From NCBI GenBank assembly GCA_036267155.1, contig DATAWP010000054.1, positions 62,001 to 126,000 of the forward strand: a DNA stretch of 64,000 bases, given 5' to 3'. The position numbers were made by a program, and so were the translations under genes. Below are positions 43,871 to 51,036 of this stretch, piece after piece. Below the pieces are notes generated by a model that saw only the letters and a program-made list of their open reading frames with translations, was not told the DNA's origin and made no database searches. Positions within the stretch are counted from its first letter, which is position 1. Each line of letters begins with the position of its first letter. Source of the stretch: PALSA-1353 sp036267155 (lineage in GTDB: Bacteria > Planctomycetota > Phycisphaerae > Tepidisphaerales > Tepidisphaeraceae).

Positions 43871-44832
43871 GGTCTTGCCACGGCCTGTTCGGCCGTCACC
43901 TGCACAAAAAATTCTTCCAACGTCGCGTGCTCCAAGCGAATCTCGCGCAGCGGCCATCCGTGCTGGATCACGGTGCGGGCGACCTCCTCGCGGATGTCAT
44001 ATCCGTCCTTGGCACGGAGGGCGGCGGTCAGATATTTCCCATCCGCCGGGCTATGCCCTTCACCGTCGAGAATGTCCACTTTGTTCACACCGCTGACACG
44101 TGCCAAGACGGTCTCCACCTCGGTACGCGGGCCCCGGCACTCAACCAGCACCCGCGCCGTCAACCGCCGGCTGGCCCGCAATTCTTCCGGCGATCCCTGA
44201 GCCACGATCCGGCCCGACGCAATCACGATCGCCCGATCGCACGTTGCCTCCACCTCCGGCAGAATATGCGTGGATAAAATAACCGTGTGATGTCCCCCCA
44301 GATCCTTGATCAGTTTTCTCGTCTCGCGAATCTGGGCCGGGTCAAGCCCCACCGTCGGTTCATCCAGGATCAGCACGGCCGGATTGTGCAGCAGCGCATC
44401 GGCCAATCCAACACGCTGCCGATAACCCTTGGACAAATGGCCGATCGTCTTGTGCTCGACCGGATTCAGCCAGCAGCGGTCCAGCACGTATTCGATTCTC
44501 CGCTTCCGCTCGACGCGCGGCATTTTTCGCAACCGGCCGCGGAATTCCAGGTATTCCCGCACCTTCATTTCGGTGTACAGGGGAACATTTTCAGGCAGAT
44601 AGCCCAGGGTTTCACGGACTTGTTCGGATTGATGGAAAATATCGAAGCCGTTCACCGTCGCCCCGCCGCTGGTCGGCGGCAGATAGCACGTGAGGATCTT
44701 CAGCGTTGTCGATTTCCCCGCCCCGTTTGGACCCAGAAAACCAACAATCTGGCCCTTGCCGACTTCGAATGAGATATGATCTACCGCCAAGGTCTGGCCA
44801 TAAGCCTTGGTCAACTCTCGCACCGCTATCAC
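43867..44832 (-). CDS. ABC transporter ATPase, GldA-like
   Basis: 321 residues. Walker A GPNGAGKSTTLKIL, signature LSKGYRQRVGLADALL, Walker B AVLILDEPTVGLDP and the switch His in STHILPEVEATC are intact. After the standard domain (~1-215) a C-terminal beta extension (RVLVECRGPRTEVETVL onward) is typical of GldA-type and polymer-export ATPases. Promoter TTGACA with a 17-base spacer and TAGTTA lies just upstream (44860-44888). First gene of the five-gene operon gldA-gldF-gldG-DUF4340-queF. Confidence 0.93.
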   Translation of the reverse strand: MIAVRELTKAYGQTLAVDHISFEVGKGQIVGFLGPNGAGKSTTLKILTCYLPPTSGGATVNGFDIFHQSEQVRETLGYLPENVPLYTEMKVREYLEFRGRLRKMPRVERKRRIEYVLDRCWLNPVEHKTIGHLSKGYRQRVGLADALLHNPAVLILDEPTVGLDPAQIRETRKLIKDLGGHHTVILSTHILPEVEATCDRAIVIASGRIVAQGSPEELRASRRLTARVLVECRGPRTEVETVLARVSGVNKVDILDGEGHSPADGKYLTAALRAKDGYDIREEVARTVIQHGWPLREIRLEHATLEEFFVQVTAEQAVARP

Positions 44833-44859
44833 GCTAAACCCTCTGTTGTAAGAGGCAGA

Positions 44860-44888
44860 TAACTAAGCATCGCTTAAATGGATGTCAA
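44860..44888 (-). promoter_or_regulatory. Sigma70-like promoter of the gld-type operon
   Basis: On the minus strand TTGACA (44888-44883) is separated by 17 bases from TAGTTA (44865-44860). The ATPase start is at 44832, giving a short leader of about 20 bases. The -35 overlaps the last codons of the upstream MoaD-like gene. Confidence 0.55.
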
Positions 44889-45520
44889 GTTTTCATCCAC
44901 TCATTATCCCCAGCACGCGCATTCTCGCCGATTGTTGCAGAGACCGCTAATTCGTCCCCATCGCTCAATTCCGCCCTGCGATCGGCCGGATGACCGTTGA
45001 TCTCAAACCGAGCCGTCGGCAATTCGCCCTCCCCCAATTCCGGAATCGCCCCGGATAGCGTTTTCATCGCCGTGCCCACATTCGCCCCGCGCGGTAATTG
45101 CAACATGATCGGCTCGCGCACGGCCGTCCCCAGGCTCTGGTCCAGCCTCACCCGCACATCCATCCGCCAGACATCCCTCCGATACGGCTCGGCGAACATC
45201 ACGCCGAACCCCTGCCCCCGCTCCCGCCTTCGCGGCAGTCCCGGTATGGCCAACAAAACTAATACTCCAACAAAGCTGAACAATCCCAGCAATCCCCACC
45301 ATCCCCTGAGCCGATGATATCGCGCGAAAATTCCGCACCCGGCGACCAATACCCCCGTCCCCAGCACCAACAGCAAATTCCCAACGATCCACGGCGTCCG
45401 ATCCCCATTCTCCGCGGCCGAGATGCTCAGCACCGCCCCCATCGCCTGCCCGACCAGCCCCGCTACCAGGTAGTCCATCCCCATCAACCGAGCGATTTTT
45501 CGACGATCGTAACCAAACAC
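44885..45520 (-). CDS. Membrane protein with C-terminal MoaD/ThiS-like beta-grasp domain
   Basis: 211 residues, starting at GTG 45520 with GGAG eight bases before it; an in-frame TAG upstream excludes a longer start. Three hydrophobic segments (~17-33 VAGLVGQAMGAVLSIS, ~45-68 VGNLLLVLGTGVLVAGCG, ~73-93 GWWGLLGLFSFVGVLVLLAI) precede a soluble C-terminal domain with the ubiquitin-like pattern of MoaD: VRVRLDQSLGT, LPRGANVGTAMKTL, ARFEINGHPADRRAELSDGDELAV. MoaD and ThiS end in Gly-Gly for sulfur transfer, but this protein continues IGENARAGDNEWMKT with no terminal GG. It is the last gene of cmk-plsC-coiled coil. A sulfur-carrier role is unlikely without the GG. Confidence 0.7.
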   Translation of the reverse strand: MFGYDRRKIARLMGMDYLVAGLVGQAMGAVLSISAAENGDRTPWIVGNLLLVLGTGVLVAGCGIFARYHRLRGWWGLLGLFSFVGVLVLLAIPGLPRRRERGQGFGVMFAEPYRRDVWRMDVRVRLDQSLGTAVREPIMLQLPRGANVGTAMKTLSGAIPELGEGELPTARFEINGHPADRRAELSDGDELAVSATIGENARAGDNEWMKT

Positions 45521-45544
45521 GCCGGCGCTCTCCGTGATTGACTG

Positions 45545-45802
45545 CTAGACCTTCCGCCCCAGAATTTCCTTGATTTTCTCGGCGATTTCGTCCACCCGCT
45601 TTTGGGCCTCCCGCACTTCGCCGAACTGGCTTTCCACGTTCGTTTCGTGGCTCATAATCCGCTCGGATTCTTCCATCGCCTCTTCCCAGTGTTCTCGCGC
45701 GGCCCGTAGCCGCGTGTTGGCATCGTGAAGCTGCCGAAGCAATTCTTCCGGCACCATCAGCCGATCGACATCAGCCCCGGACGGGATAGGTTCATCTGGC
45801 AC
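45545..45802 (-). CDS. Small coiled-coil protein, 85 aa
   Basis: A highly charged, Glu/Arg-rich helical protein: LLRQLHDANTRLRAAREHWEEAMEESERIMS then SQFGEVREAQKRVDEIAEKIKEILG (both shown partly). The heptad pattern predicts a coiled coil over most of its length with a short disordered N-terminus. It is located between plsC (51 bases away) and the MoaD-like gene (24 bases away), all on the minus strand. It may be a structural adaptor; no family was recognised. Confidence 0.7.
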   Translation of the reverse strand: MPDEPIPSGADVDRLMVPEELLRQLHDANTRLRAAREHWEEAMEESERIMSHETNVESQFGEVREAQKRVDEIAEKIKEILGRKV

Positions 45803-45853
45803 AGGCGCATTCTACCGCTCTACGGCCCCGGTCCGAACTCCAAATTTTAAATT

Positions 45854-46471
45854 TCAATTTTCCCCCGCGCGCAGCTCGGCCAGCAATCCCTTCAGCTTCC
45901 CCTCCAGTTCCCGCACGATCTGCTCACCCTTTTTCCCGTCGAAATCGATTGCCTTGCCGTACTTCACCTTGACCCGATGCGGCCGAAATATCCAGCTTCC
46001 CTTGGGCCAGGCCTCGAACGACCCGTGAATCGCCACCGGCACCACCGGCACCCCGGCTCGCCGAATCACCAGCGCCACCCCTTTTTCCATCGGTCCGACC
46101 TCGCCGGTCTCCGTGCGCGATCCTTCCGGATAAATATTCAGGGCATTTCCCTCTTCCAGCCGCCGGATGACTTCCTTCACCGCCCCGACATCCCCGTGCC
46201 CCTGCCGAACCGGAAACGCATGCAGCAAACGGATCAGCCAGCCAAAATAGCGGTTCTCAAACAATTCGCTTTTGGCGAGAAAACTCACCGGGCGATAAAG
46301 ATGCACGGCCACGAGGACCGGATCGAGATAGCTCTGATGATTGGCCACGAGCAGCACGCCGCCATTTTTCGGCACGTTTTCACGTCCATAGGTTTTCAAA
46401 TCAAACAGCAGCGTCGTGCCGACCCGTGCGATGATCTGCAAGGATTTCCAGACAAATGAACGCTGATCCAT
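45854..46471 (-). CDS. plsC: 1-acyl-sn-glycerol-3-phosphate acyltransferase (PlsC type)
   Basis: 205 residues. A membrane-associated acyltransferase of phospholipid synthesis, moving an acyl chain to lysophosphatidate to form phosphatidate. The catalytic NHQSYLD (H-x4-D) is near residue 55, with PEGSRTETG further on as the substrate motif; one hydrophobic segment lies at SLQIIARVGTTLLF. Start at the ATG at 46471, with GAGGAG about 12 bases before it, is favoured over the TTG at 46489. It follows cmk by 14 bases, so the two are co-transcribed. Confidence 0.92.
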   Translation of the reverse strand: MDQRSFVWKSLQIIARVGTTLLFDLKTYGRENVPKNGGVLLVANHQSYLDPVLVAVHLYRPVSFLAKSELFENRYFGWLIRLLHAFPVRQGHGDVGAVKEVIRRLEEGNALNIYPEGSRTETGEVGPMEKGVALVIRRAGVPVVPVAIHGSFEAWPKGSWIFRPHRVKVKYGKAIDFDGKKGEQIVRELEGKLKGLLAELRAGEN

Positions 46472-46485
46472 GCCCTGGCCGCTCC

Positions 46486-47148
46486 TCAAGCCCGCCGCCG
46501 GGCGTTGCCGACAATCCGACCGATCACGTCCTCGAGCGACATTTCCGTCGTATCGATCACTTCCGCGCCTTGTGGAACCGCCAGCGGCGCCACGGCGCGC
46601 TTGGCGTCGCGTGCATCGCGGTCCATGATCTGCGTCTGAAGCTGCCCGATGTCCACCATTTCCCCGCGAGCCCGGAGTTGGTTCGCGCGCCGGCGCGCCC
46701 GTTCCACCGGCGTCGCATCCAGATAAAACTTCAACTCGGCTTGAGGAAAAACCACGCTTCCCTGATCGCGCCCCTCGGTCACGAGGTTCGGCCGGGCCGC
46801 CCCGATTTCCTGCTGCTGCTTGACCAGCAACTCCCGCACGGCCGGCACCACCGCCACGAACGATGCCGCCCGCGTCGCATCCCCGGCCCGCAGCAGATGC
46901 CCTACGGGTTCTCCGTTCAACGTCACGATCGGCGGTCGCGCCGCAAAATCGAACTCGATCTTCGCCAGCCGCGCGACGTACGTCAGCTCGCGCGGATCGT
47001 CGAGGTTTGCGTGTCGCCGCAGCGCCGCCAATCCGATCGCGCGATACATCGCGCCGGTGTCGAGGAAATCAAACCCCAGTTCCTGCGCCACCGCCTGGGC
47101 CACCGTCGATTTTCCCGTACCGGCCGGGCCGTCGATCGTGATGATCAT
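46486..47148 (-). CDS. cmk: Cytidylate kinase
   Basis: 220 residues. It phosphorylates CMP and dCMP using ATP. P-loop IDGPAGTGKSTVAQA is at the N-terminus, then FDFLDTGAMYRAIGL (substrate motif), TEGRDQGSVVFPQAELKFYL with the Asp region (VTEGRDQGSVV) and ERARRRANQL near the lid. The length is normal for the short type. It starts the operon cmk-plsC-coiled coil-MoaD-like on the minus strand and is divergent from the peroxiredoxin gene with a 167-base spacer containing a weak TACAAT box near 47250. Confidence 0.95.
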   Translation of the reverse strand: MIITIDGPAGTGKSTVAQAVAQELGFDFLDTGAMYRAIGLAALRRHANLDDPRELTYVARLAKIEFDFAARPPIVTLNGEPVGHLLRAGDATRAASFVAVVPAVRELLVKQQQEIGAARPNLVTEGRDQGSVVFPQAELKFYLDATPVERARRRANQLRARGEMVDIGQLQTQIMDRDARDAKRAVAPLAVPQGAEVIDTTEMSLEDVIGRIVGNARRRA

Positions 47149-47315
47149 GCACTCTTTCCGTCCCTTTCCTGCTCCCCATTCGTGTGCAAAACATCATCCG
47201 GAATTGCCCGACGCCTGCAAGCCGTCCCGTGCTTGGAGCGTTCGGCGGATACAATAACCTAAACCTTGCTCCCCGGCCCGTTGTTCGCCATGATGTACCC
47301 TCCAAGGACGCCGCA

Positions 47316-47801
47316 ATGGAACACCCTCCCTCATCCACGATTCTTTCGTCCGGCATTATCGCCCCCGATTTCACCCTTGGCGCCGAGCCTGGAAAAACCG
47401 TTCGCCTCGCCGACCTCCGCGGCAAACCCGTGATCCTGGTCTTTTATCCCGCCGACTGGAGCCCGGTGTGCGGCGACCAGCTCGGCTTGTATAACGAAAT
47501 TCTTTCGGAATTCGACCGCTTCAATGCCCGCCTCGTGGGGATTTCCGTGGACGGGCCGTGGTGCCATGCCGCTTACCGCAAGCATCGGAATCTCGACATC
47601 ACGCTGCTGTCGGACTTCGAGCCCAAGGGGGCCGTCGCCCGGCAATACGGCGCTTATTTCTCCGACGGGGGAGTCTGCCAGCGCGCCCTGTTCGTCATCG
47701 ATCCCAAGGGCGTCATCCGCTGGGGCTACCTTTCGCCGATGGACGTGAACCCCGGCGCCGACGGAATTTTGGCGGCTCTCGAAGAACTCCAGCGAAAGTG
47801 A
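47316..47801 (+). CDS. Peroxiredoxin, AhpC/TSA (AhpE-like)
   Basis: 161 residues from the ATG at 47316, where the reading is good although the frame is open to 47184. It reduces hydroperoxides using thiols. Peroxidatic Cys52 is in YPADWSPVCGDQLGL (T-x-x-C has S here), followed by ISVDGPWCHAAYRKHRNLDI and LLSDFEPKGAVARQYGAY. Further cysteines are Cys83 and Cys121; one could serve as resolving Cys. It is directly followed by a DsbA-type gene, suggesting it is recycled by that partner. Cytosolic location is inferred, no signal being present. Confidence 0.9.
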   Translation: MEHPPSSTILSSGIIAPDFTLGAEPGKTVRLADLRGKPVILVFYPADWSPVCGDQLGLYNEILSEFDRFNARLVGISVDGPWCHAAYRKHRNLDITLLSDFEPKGAVARQYGAYFSDGGVCQRALFVIDPKGVIRWGYLSPMDVNPGADGILAALEELQRK

Positions 47802-47813
47802 TTGGTGGACATC

Positions 47814-48356
47814 ATGGTCATGACCGGTCCCACACCGTTGCTGACGCCGCCCTTGGGCCCGCACGATCACATCCTCGGTCCGCCGAACGCACGCCTGGTC
47901 ATGGTTGAATACGGCGATTTTCAATGCCCCCACTGCGGCCGCGCCCATCCGATTGTCCAGCAGATTATCGCGAGCTTCGGCGATGAGCTGACCTTCGGCT
48001 TTCGCCATTTTCCCCTGGCCAAAGTCCATCGCCAGGCCCGCCTCGCCGCCCAGGCCGCCGAAGCTGCCGGCGCACAGGGAAAATTCTGGGAGATGCACGA
48101 CCTCCTGTTTGAACACCAGGACCAGCTTGAGGCCGAGCATCTCTCCCGTTACGCCGCCGAACTTGAACTGGACATGCAGCGCTTCGGCGATGAACTCACC
48201 GCCGGCGTGTACGCCCACCGCGTTCAGGAAGATTTCGCCAGCGGAATCCGCAGCGGCGTCAACGGCACGCCCACGTTCTTCATCCACAACAAACGCTTCA
48301 ACGGCGGATACGAATTGGACGCGCTGATGAATGCCCTGAACACGCCGCCGACTTGA
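47814..48356 (+). CDS. DsbA-family thiol oxidoreductase (no signal peptide)
   Basis: 180 residues from the ATG at 47814. The frame is open to TTG 47802 directly after the peroxiredoxin stop, so translation is coupled. It has a thioredoxin fold with active site CPHC (residues 38-41, VMVEYGDFQCPHCGRAHP), inserted helices (LAAQAAEAAGAQGKFW) and cis-Pro loop NGTPTFFIH. The sequence resembles FrnE/DsbA and Na+/H+-antiporter-linked thioredoxins, which are cytosolic. No signal peptide is seen. It may recycle the upstream peroxiredoxin or redox-switch the downstream channel. Confidence 0.9.
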   Translation: MVMTGPTPLLTPPLGPHDHILGPPNARLVMVEYGDFQCPHCGRAHPIVQQIIASFGDELTFGFRHFPLAKVHRQARLAAQAAEAAGAQGKFWEMHDLLFEHQDQLEAEHLSRYAAELELDMQRFGDELTAGVYAHRVQEDFASGIRSGVNGTPTFFIHNKRFNGGYELDALMNALNTPPT

Positions 48357-48364
48357 ATTCTCCC

Positions 48365-49381
48365 ATGCTCCACCTCATTTACGGTTTGATCGGCCTCGCG
48401 ACGCTCGGCTTGGTCCTGCTCGATTTGCTCTGGACCATGTTTCTTGAGGGAGCCGGCCCTCTGACCAAACGCATTTGTAGTTGGGTCGGCCGCGTCGTGC
48501 TCGTCGCCCAAGGACGTTGCACCACGCGCCGAATCATCACCAAGAGCGGATTACTCACCGTCACGGCCACCATGCTCTGCTGGTCGCTGCTGCTGTGGCT
48601 GAGCTGGGCCTTGATCTTCAGCGCCGATCCCAATTCCATTTCCGCGACCTTTCCCGCCGCAGTCGAGCCGAGTTTTTGGAACCGGATGTTTTTCGTCGGA
48701 TGTAACATCTCCACGCTGGGGACCGGCGATTTCCGCCCGAACGGAAAGTTCTGGGAATTCGCCACCGTCCTGACGGGCGGCAGCGGATTTCTGATGCTCG
48801 GCGTCGCCATCGCATATGTCGTGCCCGTCGTCACCGCGGCCACGCAGAAGCGCCAGGTCGCTTTGAACATCTGGAGTTTGGGGAAAAGCCCCGTTGACAT
48901 CATCAGCCGCGCCTGGAACGGGGCCGACACCACCGCGCTGGTTCCGCATCTGGTTTCGCTCAGTTCCATGCTGGCCCTGCTGGGCGAGAGCCACCTGACG
49001 TATCCCGTCCTGCACTATTTCCACAGCAGCAAGCGCAGTTCCGCGATCGCGCCGAATGTCGCCGCGCTCGACGAAGCGCTCACGATTCTCGAATGCGGCC
49101 TTCAGCGCGGTTGCAGCCTCGACGTGCCCGCGCTGGGGGCGGCCCGCGAATCCATCACCGAATTTCTGTCAACTTTGCGCCCCGCATTGATCCAACCCGC
49201 GACTGCCGACCCGCCGGAACCTTCCCTCGCCTCGCTCCGCGAAATCGCCGTCCCCGTCGTCGATGATGCCCTGTTTAAATCCGCCCTTGCCTCGCTCGCC
49301 GAGCGCCGCCGGCTTCTTCTGACCCTCGTCCATAACGAAGGCTGGACCTGGGAATCCGTCTGGCCGGCCAACCCCGATTGA
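48365..49381 (+). CDS. Two-TM potassium-channel-like protein with novel C-terminal domain
   Basis: 338 residues from ATG 48365. The frame opens at TTG 48353, overlapping the DsbA stop by four bases. Segments: an N-terminal TM (IYGLIGLATLGLVLLDLLW), a TM (LTVTATMLCWSLLLWLSWALI), a pore loop with selectivity filter TLGTGD (~117-122, like the TVGYGD filter) and a last TM (FLMLGVAIAYVVPVVTAA). From about 180 a soluble, mainly helical region of 160 residues without RCK-domain glycines (TYPVLHYFHSSKRSSAIAPN) takes the place of the usual cytosolic gate. Ion_trans_2-type K+ selectivity is inferred. Confidence 0.8.
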   Translation: MLHLIYGLIGLATLGLVLLDLLWTMFLEGAGPLTKRICSWVGRVVLVAQGRCTTRRIITKSGLLTVTATMLCWSLLLWLSWALIFSADPNSISATFPAAVEPSFWNRMFFVGCNISTLGTGDFRPNGKFWEFATVLTGGSGFLMLGVAIAYVVPVVTAATQKRQVALNIWSLGKSPVDIISRAWNGADTTALVPHLVSLSSMLALLGESHLTYPVLHYFHSSKRSSAIAPNVAALDEALTILECGLQRGCSLDVPALGAARESITEFLSTLRPALIQPATADPPEPSLASLREIAVPVVDDALFKSALASLAERRRLLLTLVHNEGWTWESVWPANPD

Positions 49382-49389
49382 ATATCAAA

Positions 49390-50040
49390 TTACTCTCTCG
49401 GCTTCAACCCGTCTTCCGATTGCGGCAATTCCTTCAGCGTGTTCAATCCAAACACTTCCAGAAACCGCTTGGTCGTTCCATAAAGGATCGGCCGCCCCGG
49501 CTCCTCCGCTCGCCCCGCAATGTTCACCAATCTCTTTTCCATCAGATTGCGAATCGTTTCGCCACACGCCACGCCGCGGATCGCTTCGATGTCCGCCCGC
49601 AGGATCGGCTGCTTGTAGGCGATGATCGCCAACGTCTCCAGCGCCGCCTTGGTCAGCTTCGCGTCGATCTCACGCTGATGCAATTTTTTCAGGGCTTCGC
49701 CAAACTCCGGCAGCGTCAGAATCTGATACCCACCCGCCACCTGCTCGATCCGAAACGACCGATGCGATTCCTCATATTGTGCATTGATATCCCGGATGGC
49801 CTGACGAACGGGCTTGGTAGCCGGCAAATCCATCAGTTCCGCCAGGCGACCGGCCGTCAGCGGATGATGGGTGGAGATCAGCAGCGCTTCCAGCAGCCGC
49901 TCGTCCACGTGAATCGGCCCCGAATCCTCCGGGCCGTCGGATTCGATTTCCACGTCCTCGACCGGCGCATCCTGCACGGGTCCATCAGCATCGGAAACCG
50001 GTTCCATTTCCATCACAGGCTCGTCCCTGACCAATCGCAT
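49390..50040 (-). CDS. scpB: Segregation and condensation protein B
   Basis: 216 residues. ScpB binds ScpA and SMC in chromosome condensation. The two winged-helix domains are visible: DERLLEALLISTHHPLTAGRLAEL and DAKLTKAALETLAIIAYKQPILRADIEAIRG (partly shown). The conserved GYQILTLPEF segment between them is intact. The acidic N-terminus (EMEPVSDADGPVQDAPVED) is extended. scpA is not adjacent, unlike in many bacteria. It ends 8 bases from the convergent K+-channel gene; the promoter is probably upstream in the 50041-50258 spacer. Confidence 0.95.
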   Translation of the reverse strand: MRLVRDEPVMEMEPVSDADGPVQDAPVEDVEIESDGPEDSGPIHVDERLLEALLISTHHPLTAGRLAELMDLPATKPVRQAIRDINAQYEESHRSFRIEQVAGGYQILTLPEFGEALKKLHQREIDAKLTKAALETLAIIAYKQPILRADIEAIRGVACGETIRNLMEKRLVNIAGRAEEPGRPILYGTTKRFLEVFGLNTLKELPQSEDGLKPRE

Positions 50041-50258
50041 AGGCAGACTCCGTTTTCTTCGACATTATCGGCCATCGCACCGATCCAAGTCGAAAGAAAC
50101 CCCGGAATCGCCCCAGATCGTAAGAAAGGGGACGGGGCGGTCAAGAGTGTGGCCGGGGACCCATGTTTGGCATTTGCGGGGTTACAGGTCCGTTAGCCGG
50201 GATACGTCGCGTACAATCGTCACATTGCTGCAAACGGAACATCAGCCGAGGGAATGAC
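50041..50258. other. Spacer between scpB and the remnant ORF
   Basis: 218 bases. Contains a TACAAT box near 50212, which could serve as -10 for plus-strand genes, and a possible scpB promoter on the minus strand. No gene recognised. Confidence 0.3.
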
Positions 50259-50474
50259 GTGGCACGTTGGCGATCCGCTGCTTTCGAACGCTTGCCGGAA
50301 CTTCGTGAGACCATTGCGTCCGTTGATGGCTGCGAGCAAACAACTATTCTTGTATGCAATCGGCGAGGTTGCGTTCAACGACTTGTTGGCCCACATGCAG
50401 AGGCATCGACATCGGTATCCACGGCGGCCGAAGCTTTTACTTTAGTCCTGCGTACCCTTTTTTCCTCGCGCTAA
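50259..50474 (+). pseudogene. Probable truncated or frameshifted small ORF
   Basis: A GTG at 50259 preceded by GAGGGAA opens ARWRSAAFERLPELRETIAS, which reads like the start of a genuine short protein (a helical W-R-S-F-E-L-P-E-L pattern I recall from small planctomycete hypotheticals). The remainder (CEQTTILVCNRRGCVQRLVG, then Ser/Thr/Ala-rich) loses such character, while the neighbouring frame reads ASKQLFLYAIGEVAFNDLLAHM. This looks like one frameshift in a decaying gene. It lies directly upstream of the toxin-antitoxin pair. Low confidence. Confidence 0.3.
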
Positions 50475-50498
50475 TTACTCGCGGCGGTTCGCATGCGG

Positions 50499-50504
50499 TA
50501 TAAT
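50499..50504 (+). promoter_or_regulatory. TATAAT box directly before the antitoxin gene
   Basis: A perfect TATAAT (50499-50504) lies only 7 bases before the antitoxin ATG at 50512, so transcription would start at or very close to the start codon, implying a leaderless mRNA. TTACTC at 50475-50480 is a poor -35 at 18-base spacing. Confidence 0.5.
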
Positions 50505-50511
50505 ACCGGCT

Positions 50512-50730
50512 ATGACGAAACGGCTGGAACAAGTGATCGCCAGGGTCGGGATTCTTCCCGAGGCCGAGCAGGATGCGATTGCGGAGATTGTGCTTGCCGA
50601 AATCGAGGCGGAACACCGATGGGAAGCAGCGATTGCCAAGTCGCCGGAAAAGTTAGGCAGGCTTGCGGACAAGGCATGGCGCGAGCATGAGGCGGGGCAG
50701 AGCCGAGAGCTTGATCCGGAAAAACTGTGA
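50512..50730 (+). CDS. Type II antitoxin, short helical
   Basis: 72 residues: TKRLEQVIARVGILPEAEQD, AIAEIVLAEIEAEHRWEAAI and ESREL-type tail. It resembles the small antitoxins paired with RelE/ParE toxins, with an acidic helix that wraps the toxin (AEIEAEHRWEAAIAKSPEKL). The start has no normal ribosome-binding site, consistent with a leaderless start. The stop TGA at 50728-50730 overlaps the toxin GTG at 50727, so the pair is translationally coupled. DNA binding and autorepression are inferred from the family; the palindromic operator was not identified. Confidence 0.75.
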   Translation: MTKRLEQVIARVGILPEAEQDAIAEIVLAEIEAEHRWEAAIAKSPEKLGRLADKAWREHEAGQSRELDPEKL

Positions 50731-50996
50731 AGTCGAGAACGAGCTCGGACTTCCGACGATCTCTGGCGAAACTGCCTGTGCAGGTAAGGCGTCAGGCAAT
50801 CGAGGCTTATCGGCAGTTCGCAACCGACCCTAACCATCCCAGTCTGAAATTCAAGAAGCTGCCCCCGTTCAGCGACGTTTGGTCCGTCCGAATCAATGCG
50901 GAGTATCGCGCGATTGGTCGCTGGCGTGGTGAGGTGGTTCTCTGGTTCTTCATAGGTTCGCACGCCGACTACGACAGGGCGCTGGAAAAGCTCTGA
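50727..50996 (+). CDS. RelE/ParE-family toxin
   Basis: 89 residues. It has a compact alpha/beta fold: KSRTSSDFRRSLAKLPVQVRRQ, then QFATDPNHPSLKFKKLPPF, VWSVRINAEYRAIGRWRGE and VLWFFIGSHADYDRALEKL. The S-V-R-I-N-x-x-Y-R-A-I pattern and terminal GSHADYD are typical of the RelE-like toxins (ParE/HigB-type) that cleave ribosome-bound mRNA or inhibit gyrase. GTG start overlapping the antitoxin stop. Partner and toxin together form a probable stability or stress module; activity is inferred. Confidence 0.8.
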   Translation: MKSRTSSDFRRSLAKLPVQVRRQAIEAYRQFATDPNHPSLKFKKLPPFSDVWSVRINAEYRAIGRWRGEVVLWFFIGSHADYDRALEKL

Positions 50997-51036
50997 ATCT
51001 TTGCCGCCGCGGGAGACTTCACGGTAACATCTAGCC

